A DNA stretch of 13,640 bases from Clostridia bacterium (GTDB lineage Bacteria > Bacillota > Clostridia > Oscillospirales > CAG-272). The notes below the pieces were generated by a model. It made no database searches, was not told the DNA's origin, and saw nothing but the letters and a program-made list of their open reading frames with translations. The position numbers were made by a program, and so were the translations under genes. Shown piece by piece: positions 1 to 6,719 of the stretch; within the stretch, counting starts at the first letter, position 1, and the number at the start of each line of letters is the position of its first letter. Where the stretch lies: assembly GCA_017960705.1 (NCBI GenBank), contig JAGCYR010000081.1, positions 1 through 13,640 of the forward strand. The letters run 5' to 3'.

Positions 1-810
1 CAGATCCGGGTCGACGCCTCGCTGCCCGAGAGGACCGCGGTCCTGCCGACCGATATCGCCTCCGCGTTCAAGCGCTACTGTGAATCCGCTCCGACCCCCG
101 AGAGCGTAAAGACCTCGCTGTCGGCGAGCGGATCCAAATCGGAGAAAGGCGGCTCTGCCTCGTGGAACTACGCGTTAGACGGCGCGACCCTGCAAACCGA
201 GGGGGGCAACGACGACGGTACGCTCCGTGTCTCGCCCGACCTCTTCCTTGAGATCTGCGAGGCGGTCGAAGAACCCCTCTACCGTCAGGTTTCGCTGTTC
301 TTTTCGTCCGACCGCGCGGCGAAGAGCGCGATCAAGGGGATCAACGCAGACGGGTATCTCGCGGTCAAGTCCGACGCGACCTACTCGCCCGACGCCTCCG
401 AGGTGATCGTCAACTCGATCTTTTTCATCCTCTCGATCTGGCTCTGGCTCTCCGCCCTGCTCTTCTTCGCCTTCTTCGTCTCACTCTGCTGCGGACGGTC
501 GATCGACGCCTTCCGCGGCGACGCCTCGATCATGCGAAGTATGGGGATCCCGGTCAAGGTGATCCGGATCGGGATGTACGTCCGGATGCTGCTCTCGCTG
601 ATCCCGGCGTACCTGCTCGCGGGGGTCGCCGTGTTCTTCATCTTCCGGACGCCGGCTCTCAATCAACTGTTCCGCTTCCCCGCCCCGTGGCAGTTCGTTC
701 TGATCGTCGTCGGGATGCTCGCGCTCGCCCTTCTTTCGACGAGACGTCAGGTCAGGCGTCTCTTCAAGGCGAGCGTCAAATCCGCCCTGAAAGGGGGTGA
801 CGCCGCATGA
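1..810 (+). CDS. FtsX-type ABC transporter permease, C-terminal part (5' end outside window)
   Basis: The frame is open from base 1 to the TGA at 808-810, giving 269 residues of a longer protein. The first ~134 residues look extracytoplasmic (polar, with no hydrophobic stretch). Three hydrophobic segments follow, at about 135-165, 192-215 and 232-246. Between the first two lies SIMRSMGIPVKVIRIGMYVR, which matches the cytoplasmic loop of FtsX/MacB permeases, where a Met/Arg-x-x-Gly-Ile motif meets the ATPase. The basic tail ending in SVKSALKGG is also typical of FtsX-family C termini. The stop overlaps the next start in an ATGA, so the two genes are translationally coupled, and the partner is an ATPase-permease fusion. 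I infer that this is the second membrane subunit of one ABC complex. Substrate is unknown; the missing N terminus could hold a first membrane segment and more ectodomain. Confidence 0.85.
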   Translation, partial: QIRVDASLPERTAVLPTDIASAFKRYCESAPTPESVKTSLSASGSKSEKGGSASWNYALDGATLQTEGGNDDGTLRVSPDLFLEICEAVEEPLYRQVSLFFSSDRAAKSAIKGINADGYLAVKSDATYSPDASEVIVNSIFFILSIWLWLSALLFFAFFVSLCCGRSIDAFRGDASIMRSMGIPVKVIRIGMYVRMLLSLIPAYLLAGVAVFFIFRTPALNQLFRFPAPWQFVLIVVGMLALALLSTRRQVRRLFKASVKSALKGGDAA

Positions 811-3782
811 TCTCCATCAACCGTCTTGATAAAACCTTCAACCGCGGCAAAGCAAACGCCATCCACGTCGTAAACGATATTTCGCTCGAACTCCCCGCCT
901 CGGGGATGGTCGCGATCTTCGGCCGCAGCGGCTGCGGCAAGACCACGCTGCTGAACGTCATCGGCGGGCTTGACCGGGTCCAGAGCGGATCGGTCGAGAT
1001 CGACGGCGAGAGGATGACCGTATCGAACGATTCGCTCCGCAACCGTTCGGTGGGCTATATCTTCCAGAACTATCTTCTGAACCGCGAACAGACCTGCTAT
1101 GAAAACGTCGCCGACGCGCTCCGCCTGCTCGGCGTGACCGACCGGAAGTTTATTGAAACACAGGTCGACGCCGCGCTCCGCGCGGTCGGGATGGAACGCT
1201 TCGCCTCCCGGTTGCCCGACACCCTCTCGGGCGGTCAGCAGCAGCGCATCGCGATCGCACGCGCGATCGTAAAGAACCCCCCGGTCATCCTCGCCGACGA
1301 GCCGACCGGGAACCTCGACGAACAGAACACCCTGCACGTGATGCGGCTGCTGAAAGTCATCTCGCGCGACCGTCTGGTTCTCTTGGTCACGCACGAAGAA
1401 AACCTCGTCTCCGCGTTCTCCGACCGGGTAATCGAACTCTCGGACGGACGCGTGATCTCCGACCGTAAAAACGTCCCGACCGAGGGCTTTGCAAAACGCG
1501 ACAAGAACGCCGTGTATCTCGGCGATCTGCCGCACAAGACCGTCCTTGACGGCGAAGGCGTGAAGCTCGACCTGTACGGCGACGCACCCGCCCCGGACGT
1601 CAAGCTCCGGCTGGTCCGGGCAGAGGACGGACGGATCTATCTCAAAGTCGATTCGGACAACGTCAGCGTCCTCGACGGATCGAGCGAAATACGGCTCGAA
1701 AACGGCGCCGCGCCCAAAACGGGAGAGAATCCCGAACAAGAGGACGATCTTCCCGACCTTTCGGCGCTCAAGCCGGTCAAGGGAGCGCGTCCCGGGCGGC
1801 TCTTCGGCTTCTTCGACGCGTGGAGGAGCGGCGTCCGCACCAATCTCGGACAGAAGAAGCGCGGACGGAAGGTGCTCCGCTGGGCGCTGGGCCTCTTCGC
1901 CGCCGTCGTGGTCTTTATGACGGCGTCGCTCGGCGTGTTCGTCAAGAAACTGTCCGACGTGGACGGGACCTATCATCACCACGTCGTCTACGCCTACGCG
2001 GGCGACGAGATCTCCGCCGCCGCCCTCTCCGCCCTCGCAGAGGAGGACGGGGTCGTTTACCGGCAGGTCGCCTTCTCCCGTCCCAATAACGAGCAGACCT
2101 TCCCGTTCAACCTCGGGAACTTCGAGACCTTCGGCTCGGATAGTTACGGATTCCGGTTCTCTTCGTCCGATTTCAAGACGACGGGCGTGATCCTTCTGCG
2201 TTCCGCCGCCGCGTCGCGGCAATTGCTCGCAGGAAAGAATACCGACCTTGCGGATAACGACGCGCTGATCACCGAAGCCGCCGCGAAAACGCTGCTCCAA
2301 TCGGCGACGGTCGATTATCTGAAAGACTACGATGACCTGATCGGTCTCCGTTCCTCGAACTGGGGCTTCCGGATCGCAGGGGTCGTTTCCGGGAACGACC
2401 GCGAGATCTTCCTCTCGACCGCTCGCGTGATCGAAATGAGCAATACGACATTCTACGCCGCGTCCTCGTTTGAGGGGATCGAGGCGCCCGCAGACGGCTG
2501 CGTCACCGTCATCCGTCCCTACGAGCCGAGTTACGAGGGCGGCGACAACCCTCCCGGCGTCGGGAGCCGCGTGCTGATCAACGGCAAGGAGTTCACCGTC
2601 GACCGCGTGATCATGGGTCTCGACGGGGAGACGTATTCCGCGTGGTGTCTCTCCCGCTACGGTTCGGAGCCGACGATCGACTATCCCCTGACCTATGAAA
2701 AAGCCGAGACCTTCCTCTCGCACTTCGGCGAATACCTGAACGAAAAGGTCTCGATCTTCGGGACCTACGACTATCCGACCGCGCTCTGGAAAATGGGCGT
2801 CCGTCCCGAAGCGATCTACTGGGCGTCGCAGAACGAAGGAATCGTCGCCGACGCGCAGCGGCTGCTCGCCTACCGTTTGCTCTGGCGCGAAGCCAATCCC
2901 GGCGCAGCCGATCCAACCGAGGACGGACTTCGTGAATGGGCGGAAGCGCAGGGCGACGCGGGAATGTCCTACCTCTATCAGGTACGCCGCGCCGAACTCG
3001 AAAACGTCTATTACGGACTGTACCGCAACACCCCCGACACGAACAAGCAGGGGCCCGACCGGATCGGCTACCTGTTGAACGACAGCGAAGCGGAAGCGGT
3101 CTTCTCGCGCGCCGGCAAGACCACGGCGCTCGAACGCGAATACCGCTGGAACAAGTCGGACGACGGGAGCGTCGTCAAAATCGGGGACGCGACCATACCG
3201 GAGTATACCTATCTGACCATTCTGACGAGCGATCCCGACAAGACCGTAGCCAAGATCGAAGCGGCGCTCGGCGACCACTACCGTACGCTTTCGGCGGATC
3301 CGAGCAGTATCATCGACGATTGGACCGCTCCGCTCTACACCCCCGCCGATTTCCGGCAGGAGGCGCTGGAAACAGAGAAAGCCGATATCATCGCGAACGC
3401 GATCGAGCTCGCCGTCTTCATCGGGGTCATGTCGCTCTGTATGTACCTGATGACGCGGGCGTCGCTGATGGGACGGATCCGCGAGATCGGGATCTACCGC
3501 GCGATCGGCGTGTCGAAAAAGAATCTGGTCTTCCGCTTCTTCGTCGAATCGCTCGCCGTCACTTCACTCACCGTTCTGATCGGGTATCTGTTCTCGTCGA
3601 TCCTGATCTCGGCGTGGCTGGTGAAAGCCCCCCTGATCGGCGAATACTTCTACTACCCGCTCTGGATGGCGGCAGCGGCGCTCGGACTGCTCTACGCGAT
3701 CTCCGCGCTCTGCGGGACCCTGCCGGTTTTGCGGCTTCTCCGTAAAACGCCGAGCGAGATACTATCCAAATACGACATCTGA
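807..3782 (+). CDS. ABC transporter ATPase-permease fusion (MacB/FtsX class) with large ectodomain
   Basis: This 991-residue protein couples ATP hydrolysis to conformational change of an FtsX-like permease (type VII ABC systems such as MacB, LolCDE and BceAB). Visible ATPase motifs are Walker A GRSGCGKT at 39-46, Q-loop Q87, signature LSGGQ at 140-144, Walker B VILADEP at 160-166, D-loop NLD at 169-171 and switch H196. A linker of about 135 residues, part of it probably beta-rich, precedes membrane segment 1 at ~357-380. Then comes an ectodomain of ~480 residues, unusually long, and three C-terminal segments from ~862 on with the family loop REIGIYRAIGVSKKNL. The ATG is preceded by AAGGGGGTGA at 791-800 and overlaps the upstream permease stop. 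Roles known for the family include export of peptides or lipoproteins and antimicrobial-peptide resistance; nothing here fixes the substrate. The class is certain, the function is not. Confidence 0.93.
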   Translation: MISINRLDKTFNRGKANAIHVVNDISLELPASGMVAIFGRSGCGKTTLLNVIGGLDRVQSGSVEIDGERMTVSNDSLRNRSVGYIFQNYLLNREQTCYENVADALRLLGVTDRKFIETQVDAALRAVGMERFASRLPDTLSGGQQQRIAIARAIVKNPPVILADEPTGNLDEQNTLHVMRLLKVISRDRLVLLVTHEENLVSAFSDRVIELSDGRVISDRKNVPTEGFAKRDKNAVYLGDLPHKTVLDGEGVKLDLYGDAPAPDVKLRLVRAEDGRIYLKVDSDNVSVLDGSSEIRLENGAAPKTGENPEQEDDLPDLSALKPVKGARPGRLFGFFDAWRSGVRTNLGQKKRGRKVLRWALGLFAAVVVFMTASLGVFVKKLSDVDGTYHHHVVYAYAGDEISAAALSALAEEDGVVYRQVAFSRPNNEQTFPFNLGNFETFGSDSYGFRFSSSDFKTTGVILLRSAAASRQLLAGKNTDLADNDALITEAAAKTLLQSATVDYLKDYDDLIGLRSSNWGFRIAGVVSGNDREIFLSTARVIEMSNTTFYAASSFEGIEAPADGCVTVIRPYEPSYEGGDNPPGVGSRVLINGKEFTVDRVIMGLDGETYSAWCLSRYGSEPTIDYPLTYEKAETFLSHFGEYLNEKVSIFGTYDYPTALWKMGVRPEAIYWASQNEGIVADAQRLLAYRLLWREANPGAADPTEDGLREWAEAQGDAGMSYLYQVRRAELENVYYGLYRNTPDTNKQGPDRIGYLLNDSEAEAVFSRAGKTTALEREYRWNKSDDGSVVKIGDATIPEYTYLTILTSDPDKTVAKIEAALGDHYRTLSADPSSIIDDWTAPLYTPADFRQEALETEKADIIANAIELAVFIGVMSLCMYLMTRASLMGRIREIGIYRAIGVSKKNLVFRFFVESLAVTSLTVLIGYLFSSILISAWLVKAPLIGEYFYYPLWMAAAALGLLYAISALCGTLPVLRLLRKTPSEILSKYDI

Positions 3783-3834
3783 CTCGGCTTCGTATACGGC
3801 ACAGACCGAAAAACAAAAAGGGAGATTATTAAAG

Positions 3835-3855
3835 AGAGTGAATGCTTTTCACTCT
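3835..3855 (+). other. 8-bp perfect hairpin downstream of ABC genes
   Basis: AGAGTGAA at 3835-3842 pairs perfectly with TTCACTCT at 3848-3855 around a 5-base loop. No T-run follows, so it is unlikely to end transcription alone. It lies 53 bases after the ABC stop codon and may protect the 3' end of the mRNA or help the terminator that starts at 3894. Confidence 0.5.
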
Positions 3856-3893
3856 GTTTGAGATTCCTGCATAGCCAAACGCATCTAATGTTG

Positions 3894-3932
3894 AAACCCG
3901 TCCGTGAAATGCGAACGGGTTTCTTCTTTTTT
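3894..3932 (+). terminator. Intrinsic terminator of the ABC transporter transcript
   Basis: AAACCCGT (3894-3901) pairs with ACGGGTTT (3915-3922). The stem continues after one C/A mismatch with CG/CG, around the loop TGAAATG. CTTCTTTTTT follows directly at 3923-3932. The T-run is on the plus strand only, so this terminator ends the ABC genes and not the opposing operon. Confidence 0.85.
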
Positions 3933-3951
3933 ATCTAATTTTTGTTTTTCT

Positions 3952-4060
3952 ATCCGCGTTTGCGACCGCTTGCAGTATGCTTATACAGCGTCGGGTCGCA
4001 AGCGCGGATTCTGCGCTCGTCTGCGTGCGCCGTTTTTATGCTGGCGCAGTTGGTTTTTTG
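3952..4060 (+). ncRNA. Candidate structured RNA: long stem-loop followed by a terminator-like hairpin
   Basis: Bases 3952-3967 pair with 3994-4009 over 16 positions; the only non-Watson-Crick position is T3959 with G4002. That pair is a U-G wobble in a plus-strand RNA but an A/C mismatch in a minus-strand RNA, so the fold favours the plus strand. Inside the loop GTAT (3975-3978) pairs with ATAC (3983-3986), and GCT (3968-3970) with AGC (3987-3989). A second hairpin, TGCGCC (4026-4031) with GGCGCA (4043-4048), is followed by GTTGG and six T's, like an intrinsic terminator. No clear plus-strand promoter was found just upstream, so it could be a back-up terminator zone rather than an independent small RNA. 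Resemblance to a named RNA family was not recognised. Confidence 0.35.
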
Positions 4061-4076
4061 AATGTTACATTATACC

Positions 4077-4100
4077 GCGCGCGCCGGGACCGGCACGCGC
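4077..4100 (-). terminator. GC-rich hairpin just after the minus-strand operon
   Basis: GCGCGCGCCGG (4077-4087) faces CCGGCACGCGC (4090-4100). The single odd position (C4082/A4095) is a G-U wobble when transcribed from the minus strand and a mismatch from the plus strand. The hairpin begins 7 bases after the stop of the last minus-strand gene. On the minus strand no U-tract follows, so it is an imperfect intrinsic terminator or a 3'-end stabilising stem. On the plus strand AACGTTTTTA follows, so a two-way role is possible. Confidence 0.45.
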
Positions 4101-4107
4101 AACGTTT

Positions 4108-4782
4108 TTATACGAATTCTTCTATGTTGCTTTTAACGTAGTCGGTGATCTTATCGCGGAAGCGGGGTTCGGCGGAGGAAAGGAACGCGCGGAACGGGGC
4201 GGTGTCGCCCGAGTACGAACCGAAATGGTAGAGCAGCTGCCTTCCGTCGTCCCCGAGCCCCAGCTTGTCGATCGCCAGCACCGCGGAGTCGATCATCTCC
4301 TTGTTCTTTAACAGACGGTCGACGTCGGGTTCCTCCGCCTCTTTGAATTGGAGCAGATAGAACGGAAGGAACAGCGGGTGGAGCACCTCCGGCATCGCGG
4401 AAAGGCGCCGGCGGGAGGCGAAATAGTAGGCGAAGCATCCCGCAAGGCGTTCCTCGACCCGCTCCCAGGTCAAATCCTCCACCGGGATCTCGGATTTGGT
4501 CTTCTGATCGTAGAGGAAAAGGTTTCTGCGTTCGGTGTGGAGCGTCGCGGCGAAGATGAACCACGAAATACAGGAAAAGACCCCGAGAAGCGCCCCTCCG
4601 ACGAAGAGGATGATCCGGAACGCGAGCTTGAACGGCTCCATCCCGAAGCGGAAGCAGAGCACCGCCGCGACCGCGGTGACAGACGCGACAAGGAACAGGA
4701 GGGCGCGGGCAAGCAGCGCGCCCGCGTCCTTTTTCTTCTCTTGATTCTCGAGTTCGGTGATCTTCTCTTTGTTCTCTTTCAT
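4108..4782 (-). CDS. Two-pass membrane protein of unknown function, last gene of the xpt operon
   Basis: I do not recognise this 224-residue protein. The first 20 residues are highly charged (lysine and glutamate rich). Two hydrophobic segments at about 22-44 and 53-79 form a hairpin in the membrane, so both ends are probably cytoplasmic. The remaining ~145 residues are soluble, with alternating charged and aromatic stretches, and end in KSNIEEFV. The frame stays open upstream, but a longer reading would overlap xpt. The chosen ATG lies 8 bases after the xpt stop and the charged-then-hydrophobic start is typical, although the nearest SD-like sequence (GAGGA inside the xpt end) is weak and far. 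This suggests translation coupled to xpt. It is read with the SPFH, zinc-ribbon and xpt genes; a membrane-linked role is an inference from context only. Confidence 0.8.
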   Translation of the reverse strand: MKENKEKITELENQEKKKDAGALLARALLFLVASVTAVAAVLCFRFGMEPFKLAFRIILFVGGALLGVFSCISWFIFAATLHTERRNLFLYDQKTKSEIPVEDLTWERVEERLAGCFAYYFASRRRLSAMPEVLHPLFLPFYLLQFKEAEEPDVDRLLKNKEMIDSAVLAIDKLGLGDDGRQLLYHFGSYSGDTAPFRAFLSSAEPRFRDKITDYVKSNIEEFV

Positions 4783-4790
4783 TTTACGGT

Positions 4791-5366
4791 TCAGTCCTCG
4801 GCGAAGGTGACGCCGGTATCGGTCATCGACGCGATCTTCGCGAGCGATTCGATCCGCATTCCCTGCTCGCGCAGCATCTTGCCGCCCGACTGGAAGCTCT
4901 TTTCGATCAGGATGCCCGCCCCGATCAGCGTCGCGCCCGAGGCGAGGGTGATCTCGCGCAGCCCGACGAGGGCGTTGCCGAGCGCAAGGAAGTCGTCGAT
5001 GATCAGCACGCGGTCGGAGGGCGTGAGGTACTCCTTCGATACGATGATATCGCAGGTCGTGCCGTGCGTGAACGAGTCGACGCGGGCGGTGTAGACGTCC
5101 TTCGAGAGATTGCTGGTCCGGCTCTTTTTGGCGAAGACGACCGGAACGCCGAAATGCAGGGCGGTAAGACACGCGATCCCGATCCCCGACGCCTCGATGG
5201 TCAGGATCTTGGTCACGCGATCGTCCTTGAAACGGTCGTAGAACTCGCGCCCGAGCTCGTAGACGAACGGAACGTCGATGTTGTGGTTGATGAATCCGTC
5301 CACCTTCAGGACGTTGCCCGGTTTGATCTTCCCGTCCCGAAGGATCCGCTCTTCAAGCATTTTCAT
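4791..5366 (-). CDS. xpt: Xanthine phosphoribosyltransferase
   Basis: The enzyme converts xanthine and PRPP to XMP in cytoplasmic purine salvage. The 191-residue length fits the Bacillus-type Xpt. The PRPP-binding motif VLIIDDFLALGNA is at 120-132, and TIEASGIGIA at ~56-65 matches the family stretch TIESSGIAPA. By position L20, N27 and K156, the residues reported to contact xanthine in the B. subtilis enzyme, are all present. One difference is visible: the PRPP loop reads ALGN where I recall ANGQ in B. subtilis. The first ATG of MKM is preferred because GGAGG (5377-5381) lies 10 bases ahead of it. The gene sits 20 bases after a small membrane-protein gene and has no purine riboswitch or promoter of its own that I can see. 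That is unusual, since xpt is commonly found with pbuX under a guanine riboswitch. Confidence 0.93.
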   Translation of the reverse strand: MKMLEERILRDGKIKPGNVLKVDGFINHNIDVPFVYELGREFYDRFKDDRVTKILTIEASGIGIACLTALHFGVPVVFAKKSRTSNLSKDVYTARVDSFTHGTTCDIIVSKEYLTPSDRVLIIDDFLALGNALVGLREITLASGATLIGAGILIEKSFQSGGKMLREQGMRIESLAKIASMTDTGVTFAED

Positions 5367-5386
5367 TCTGGTTCTGCCTCCGACTC

Positions 5387-5635
5387 TTACTTCTTATTAT
5401 TGTTGAGCTGGCGCGTGGTGGTGCGGGTATAGAGGTAACGGTCGGTTTTTTCGCGGAGGTCAAGGTCGGTGAACTTGTCGAGCGGGTAGATCGGAGAACG
5501 GTTCTTCCGCTTGTAGGAGAGGATCACGCCGACGATCGCGCCGACGGCGCAGACGAGCCCGACGATCACGCCGACGAGGACCACGGTCCCCCATTCGATC
5601 GTGCCGGCGGCGGCGAAAAGCAGAGCGTTCAACAT
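5387..5635 (-). CDS. Small single-pass membrane protein
   Basis: This is an 82-residue protein with one hydrophobic segment at about 16-40, followed by the basic stretch SYKRKNR. By the positive-inside rule the N terminus should be outside and the ~40-residue tail inside. The tail is polar and charged (SPIYPLDKFTDLDLREKTD) and ends in an Asn/Lys-rich tail (NNNKK). No catalytic motif is visible and I do not recognise the family. The start is well supported: AGGAGGAGGG at 5643-5652 lies 7 bases ahead, and the ATG begins one base after the upstream stop. The tight spacing implies coupled translation with the zinc-ribbon membrane protein, so a role as an accessory subunit of that complex is plausible but inferred. 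Confidence 0.8.
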   Translation of the reverse strand: MLNALLFAAAGTIEWGTVVLVGVIVGLVCAVGAIVGVILSYKRKNRSPIYPLDKFTDLDLREKTDRYLYTRTTTRQLNNNKK

Positions 5636-5636
5636 A

Positions 5637-6704
5637 TCAGATCCCTCCTCCTGCCATGACCAAAGCGGAGATCAGCCCGCCGAGGAATCCCGCGACGGCG
5701 AAAACGATCCCGCCGAGGATCGCGAGCTTGCCCGCAGAGACCGGGAGCTTGCCCCAGATCTTGCCGGTGTGTCCGTTCATGGCGTACTGGTACATCTTGT
5801 CCTTCACGGGATAGGCGAAGACCCAGACCGGCATCAGGGAGTATTCCCAATGGCTGTTCTTCACCTTGACGCCGCAGGCGCGGGGCTGGACGGTGTTATA
5901 CCCCGAGACCGTCCCGCGGAGGATGGTCGCGGCGTATTTGTTCATCCGCTCTTTGACCTCTCCGTAGAGCTGTTCGCGGTCGATATCGCGCTTTTTGGCG
6001 TAAAACCCCGTCAGATACGGCATACTGAAGTCGGTCAGCGCCTCCGACGGGAAGGGGAGGATCCCCTCGAGCATCTTCTTGTCCTCGGTCGAGATGGCGG
6101 AGGTCGTCAGATCCTCGAAATGGATGTCGCCCCGACGGTGGATCTCGTAGTAGCTGGTCTCGGTGACCTCGACGTTCCCGCGGGTATAGCGGCGGACCCT
6201 GGTCGCCTCGGCTTCAAAGTGGCAGTCGGTGTCGGCGTCGGTCACCCAGAAGGGATAGTAGACGCCCTCCATCTTCTCCATATAGCCCCGCCGGAAAAGC
6301 CCCCGCGGGATGAACCACTTTTTCTTCGCGAAGGCAAGGAAGCGGTCCTCGGCGCCGTCGCGGCTGATCTTGAAGGGGATCAGCTTGTGGGGCTTCATCT
6401 GCCCCGAGACCTTGCCGTGCAGAAGGATCGGCGCGTGGCAGTAGAGACAGAACGCGGCGGCGGTGTTCGCGTCCGCCACGATCTCGGCGCCGCAGTTGTC
6501 GCAGACGTACTCCTGCAGGCTGTCGCTGTACGCGCGCCCCTCTTCCTCTTCCTTTTGGGCGGCGTCGGCGGCTCCGGAGGCGAGAAGAGCCGCCTCCGAA
6601 AACTCCGACATACAGAACTCACAGGCGAAGCACTGTTTTTCGGGATCGAACTGCAGCGTGGCGCCGCAGTTCGGGCATTGATAAGTAGTTACGGCGGTCG
6701 CCAT
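5637..6704 (-). CDS. Double zinc-ribbon membrane protein (TFIIB-type, YdjG-like)
   Basis: The protein has 355 residues. Two N-terminal zinc ribbons are visible: C10/C13 with C28/C31, and C68/C71 with C86/C89. A long middle domain follows, then a C-terminal hydrophobic segment at about 328-350 that probably anchors it with the bulk in the cytoplasm. The segment just before the anchor (NGHTGKIWGKLPVS) is typical of this family. In B. subtilis the zinc-ribbon protein YdjG is encoded with the SPFH protein YdjI and PspA, and takes part in membrane-stress handling; the neighbouring SPFH gene here supports the same grouping. A GTG at 6713 would add MTR, but GGGTGA (6710-6715) sits 5 bases ahead of the ATG at 6704, which I prefer. 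The last codons (Gly-Gly-Gly) double as the ribosome binding site of the next gene. YdjG equivalence is by resemblance, not by search. Confidence 0.85.
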   Translation of the reverse strand: MATAVTTYQCPNCGATLQFDPEKQCFACEFCMSEFSEAALLASGAADAAQKEEEEGRAYSDSLQEYVCDNCGAEIVADANTAAAFCLYCHAPILLHGKVSGQMKPHKLIPFKISRDGAEDRFLAFAKKKWFIPRGLFRRGYMEKMEGVYYPFWVTDADTDCHFEAEATRVRRYTRGNVEVTETSYYEIHRRGDIHFEDLTTSAISTEDKKMLEGILPFPSEALTDFSMPYLTGFYAKKRDIDREQLYGEVKERMNKYAATILRGTVSGYNTVQPRACGVKVKNSHWEYSLMPVWVFAYPVKDKMYQYAMNGHTGKIWGKLPVSAGKLAILGGIVFAVAGFLGGLISALVMAGGGI

Positions 6705-6709
6705 ACGCG

Positions 6710-6715
6710 TCACCC
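6710..6715 (-). promoter_or_regulatory. Ribosome binding site deciding the zinc-ribbon protein start
   Basis: On the minus strand GGGTGA lies 5 bases ahead of the ATG at 6704. The in-frame GTG at 6713 overlaps this site and has no SD sequence ahead of it, so the ATG is the better start. The site lies in the 15-base gap after the SPFH stop. Confidence 0.6.
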
Positions 6716-6719
6716 GTTA

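Noticed and set aside
747..3278. Very long minus-strand open frame (843 codons) antisense to the ABC fusion gene
   Set aside because: The plus-strand gene has full ABC motifs. The antisense reading is rich in Arg, Gly, Val and Asp, has no domain, and is the expected by-product of GC-rich third codon positions.
4069..4074. TATAAT on the minus strand downstream of the five-gene operon
   Set aside because: No -35 element at a suitable distance, and it would read into the convergent interval with no gene behind it.
3904..4311. 135-codon plus-strand open frame in the convergent interval
   Set aside because: It begins inside the terminator hairpin, lacks a ribosome binding site and runs into the opposing membrane-protein gene.
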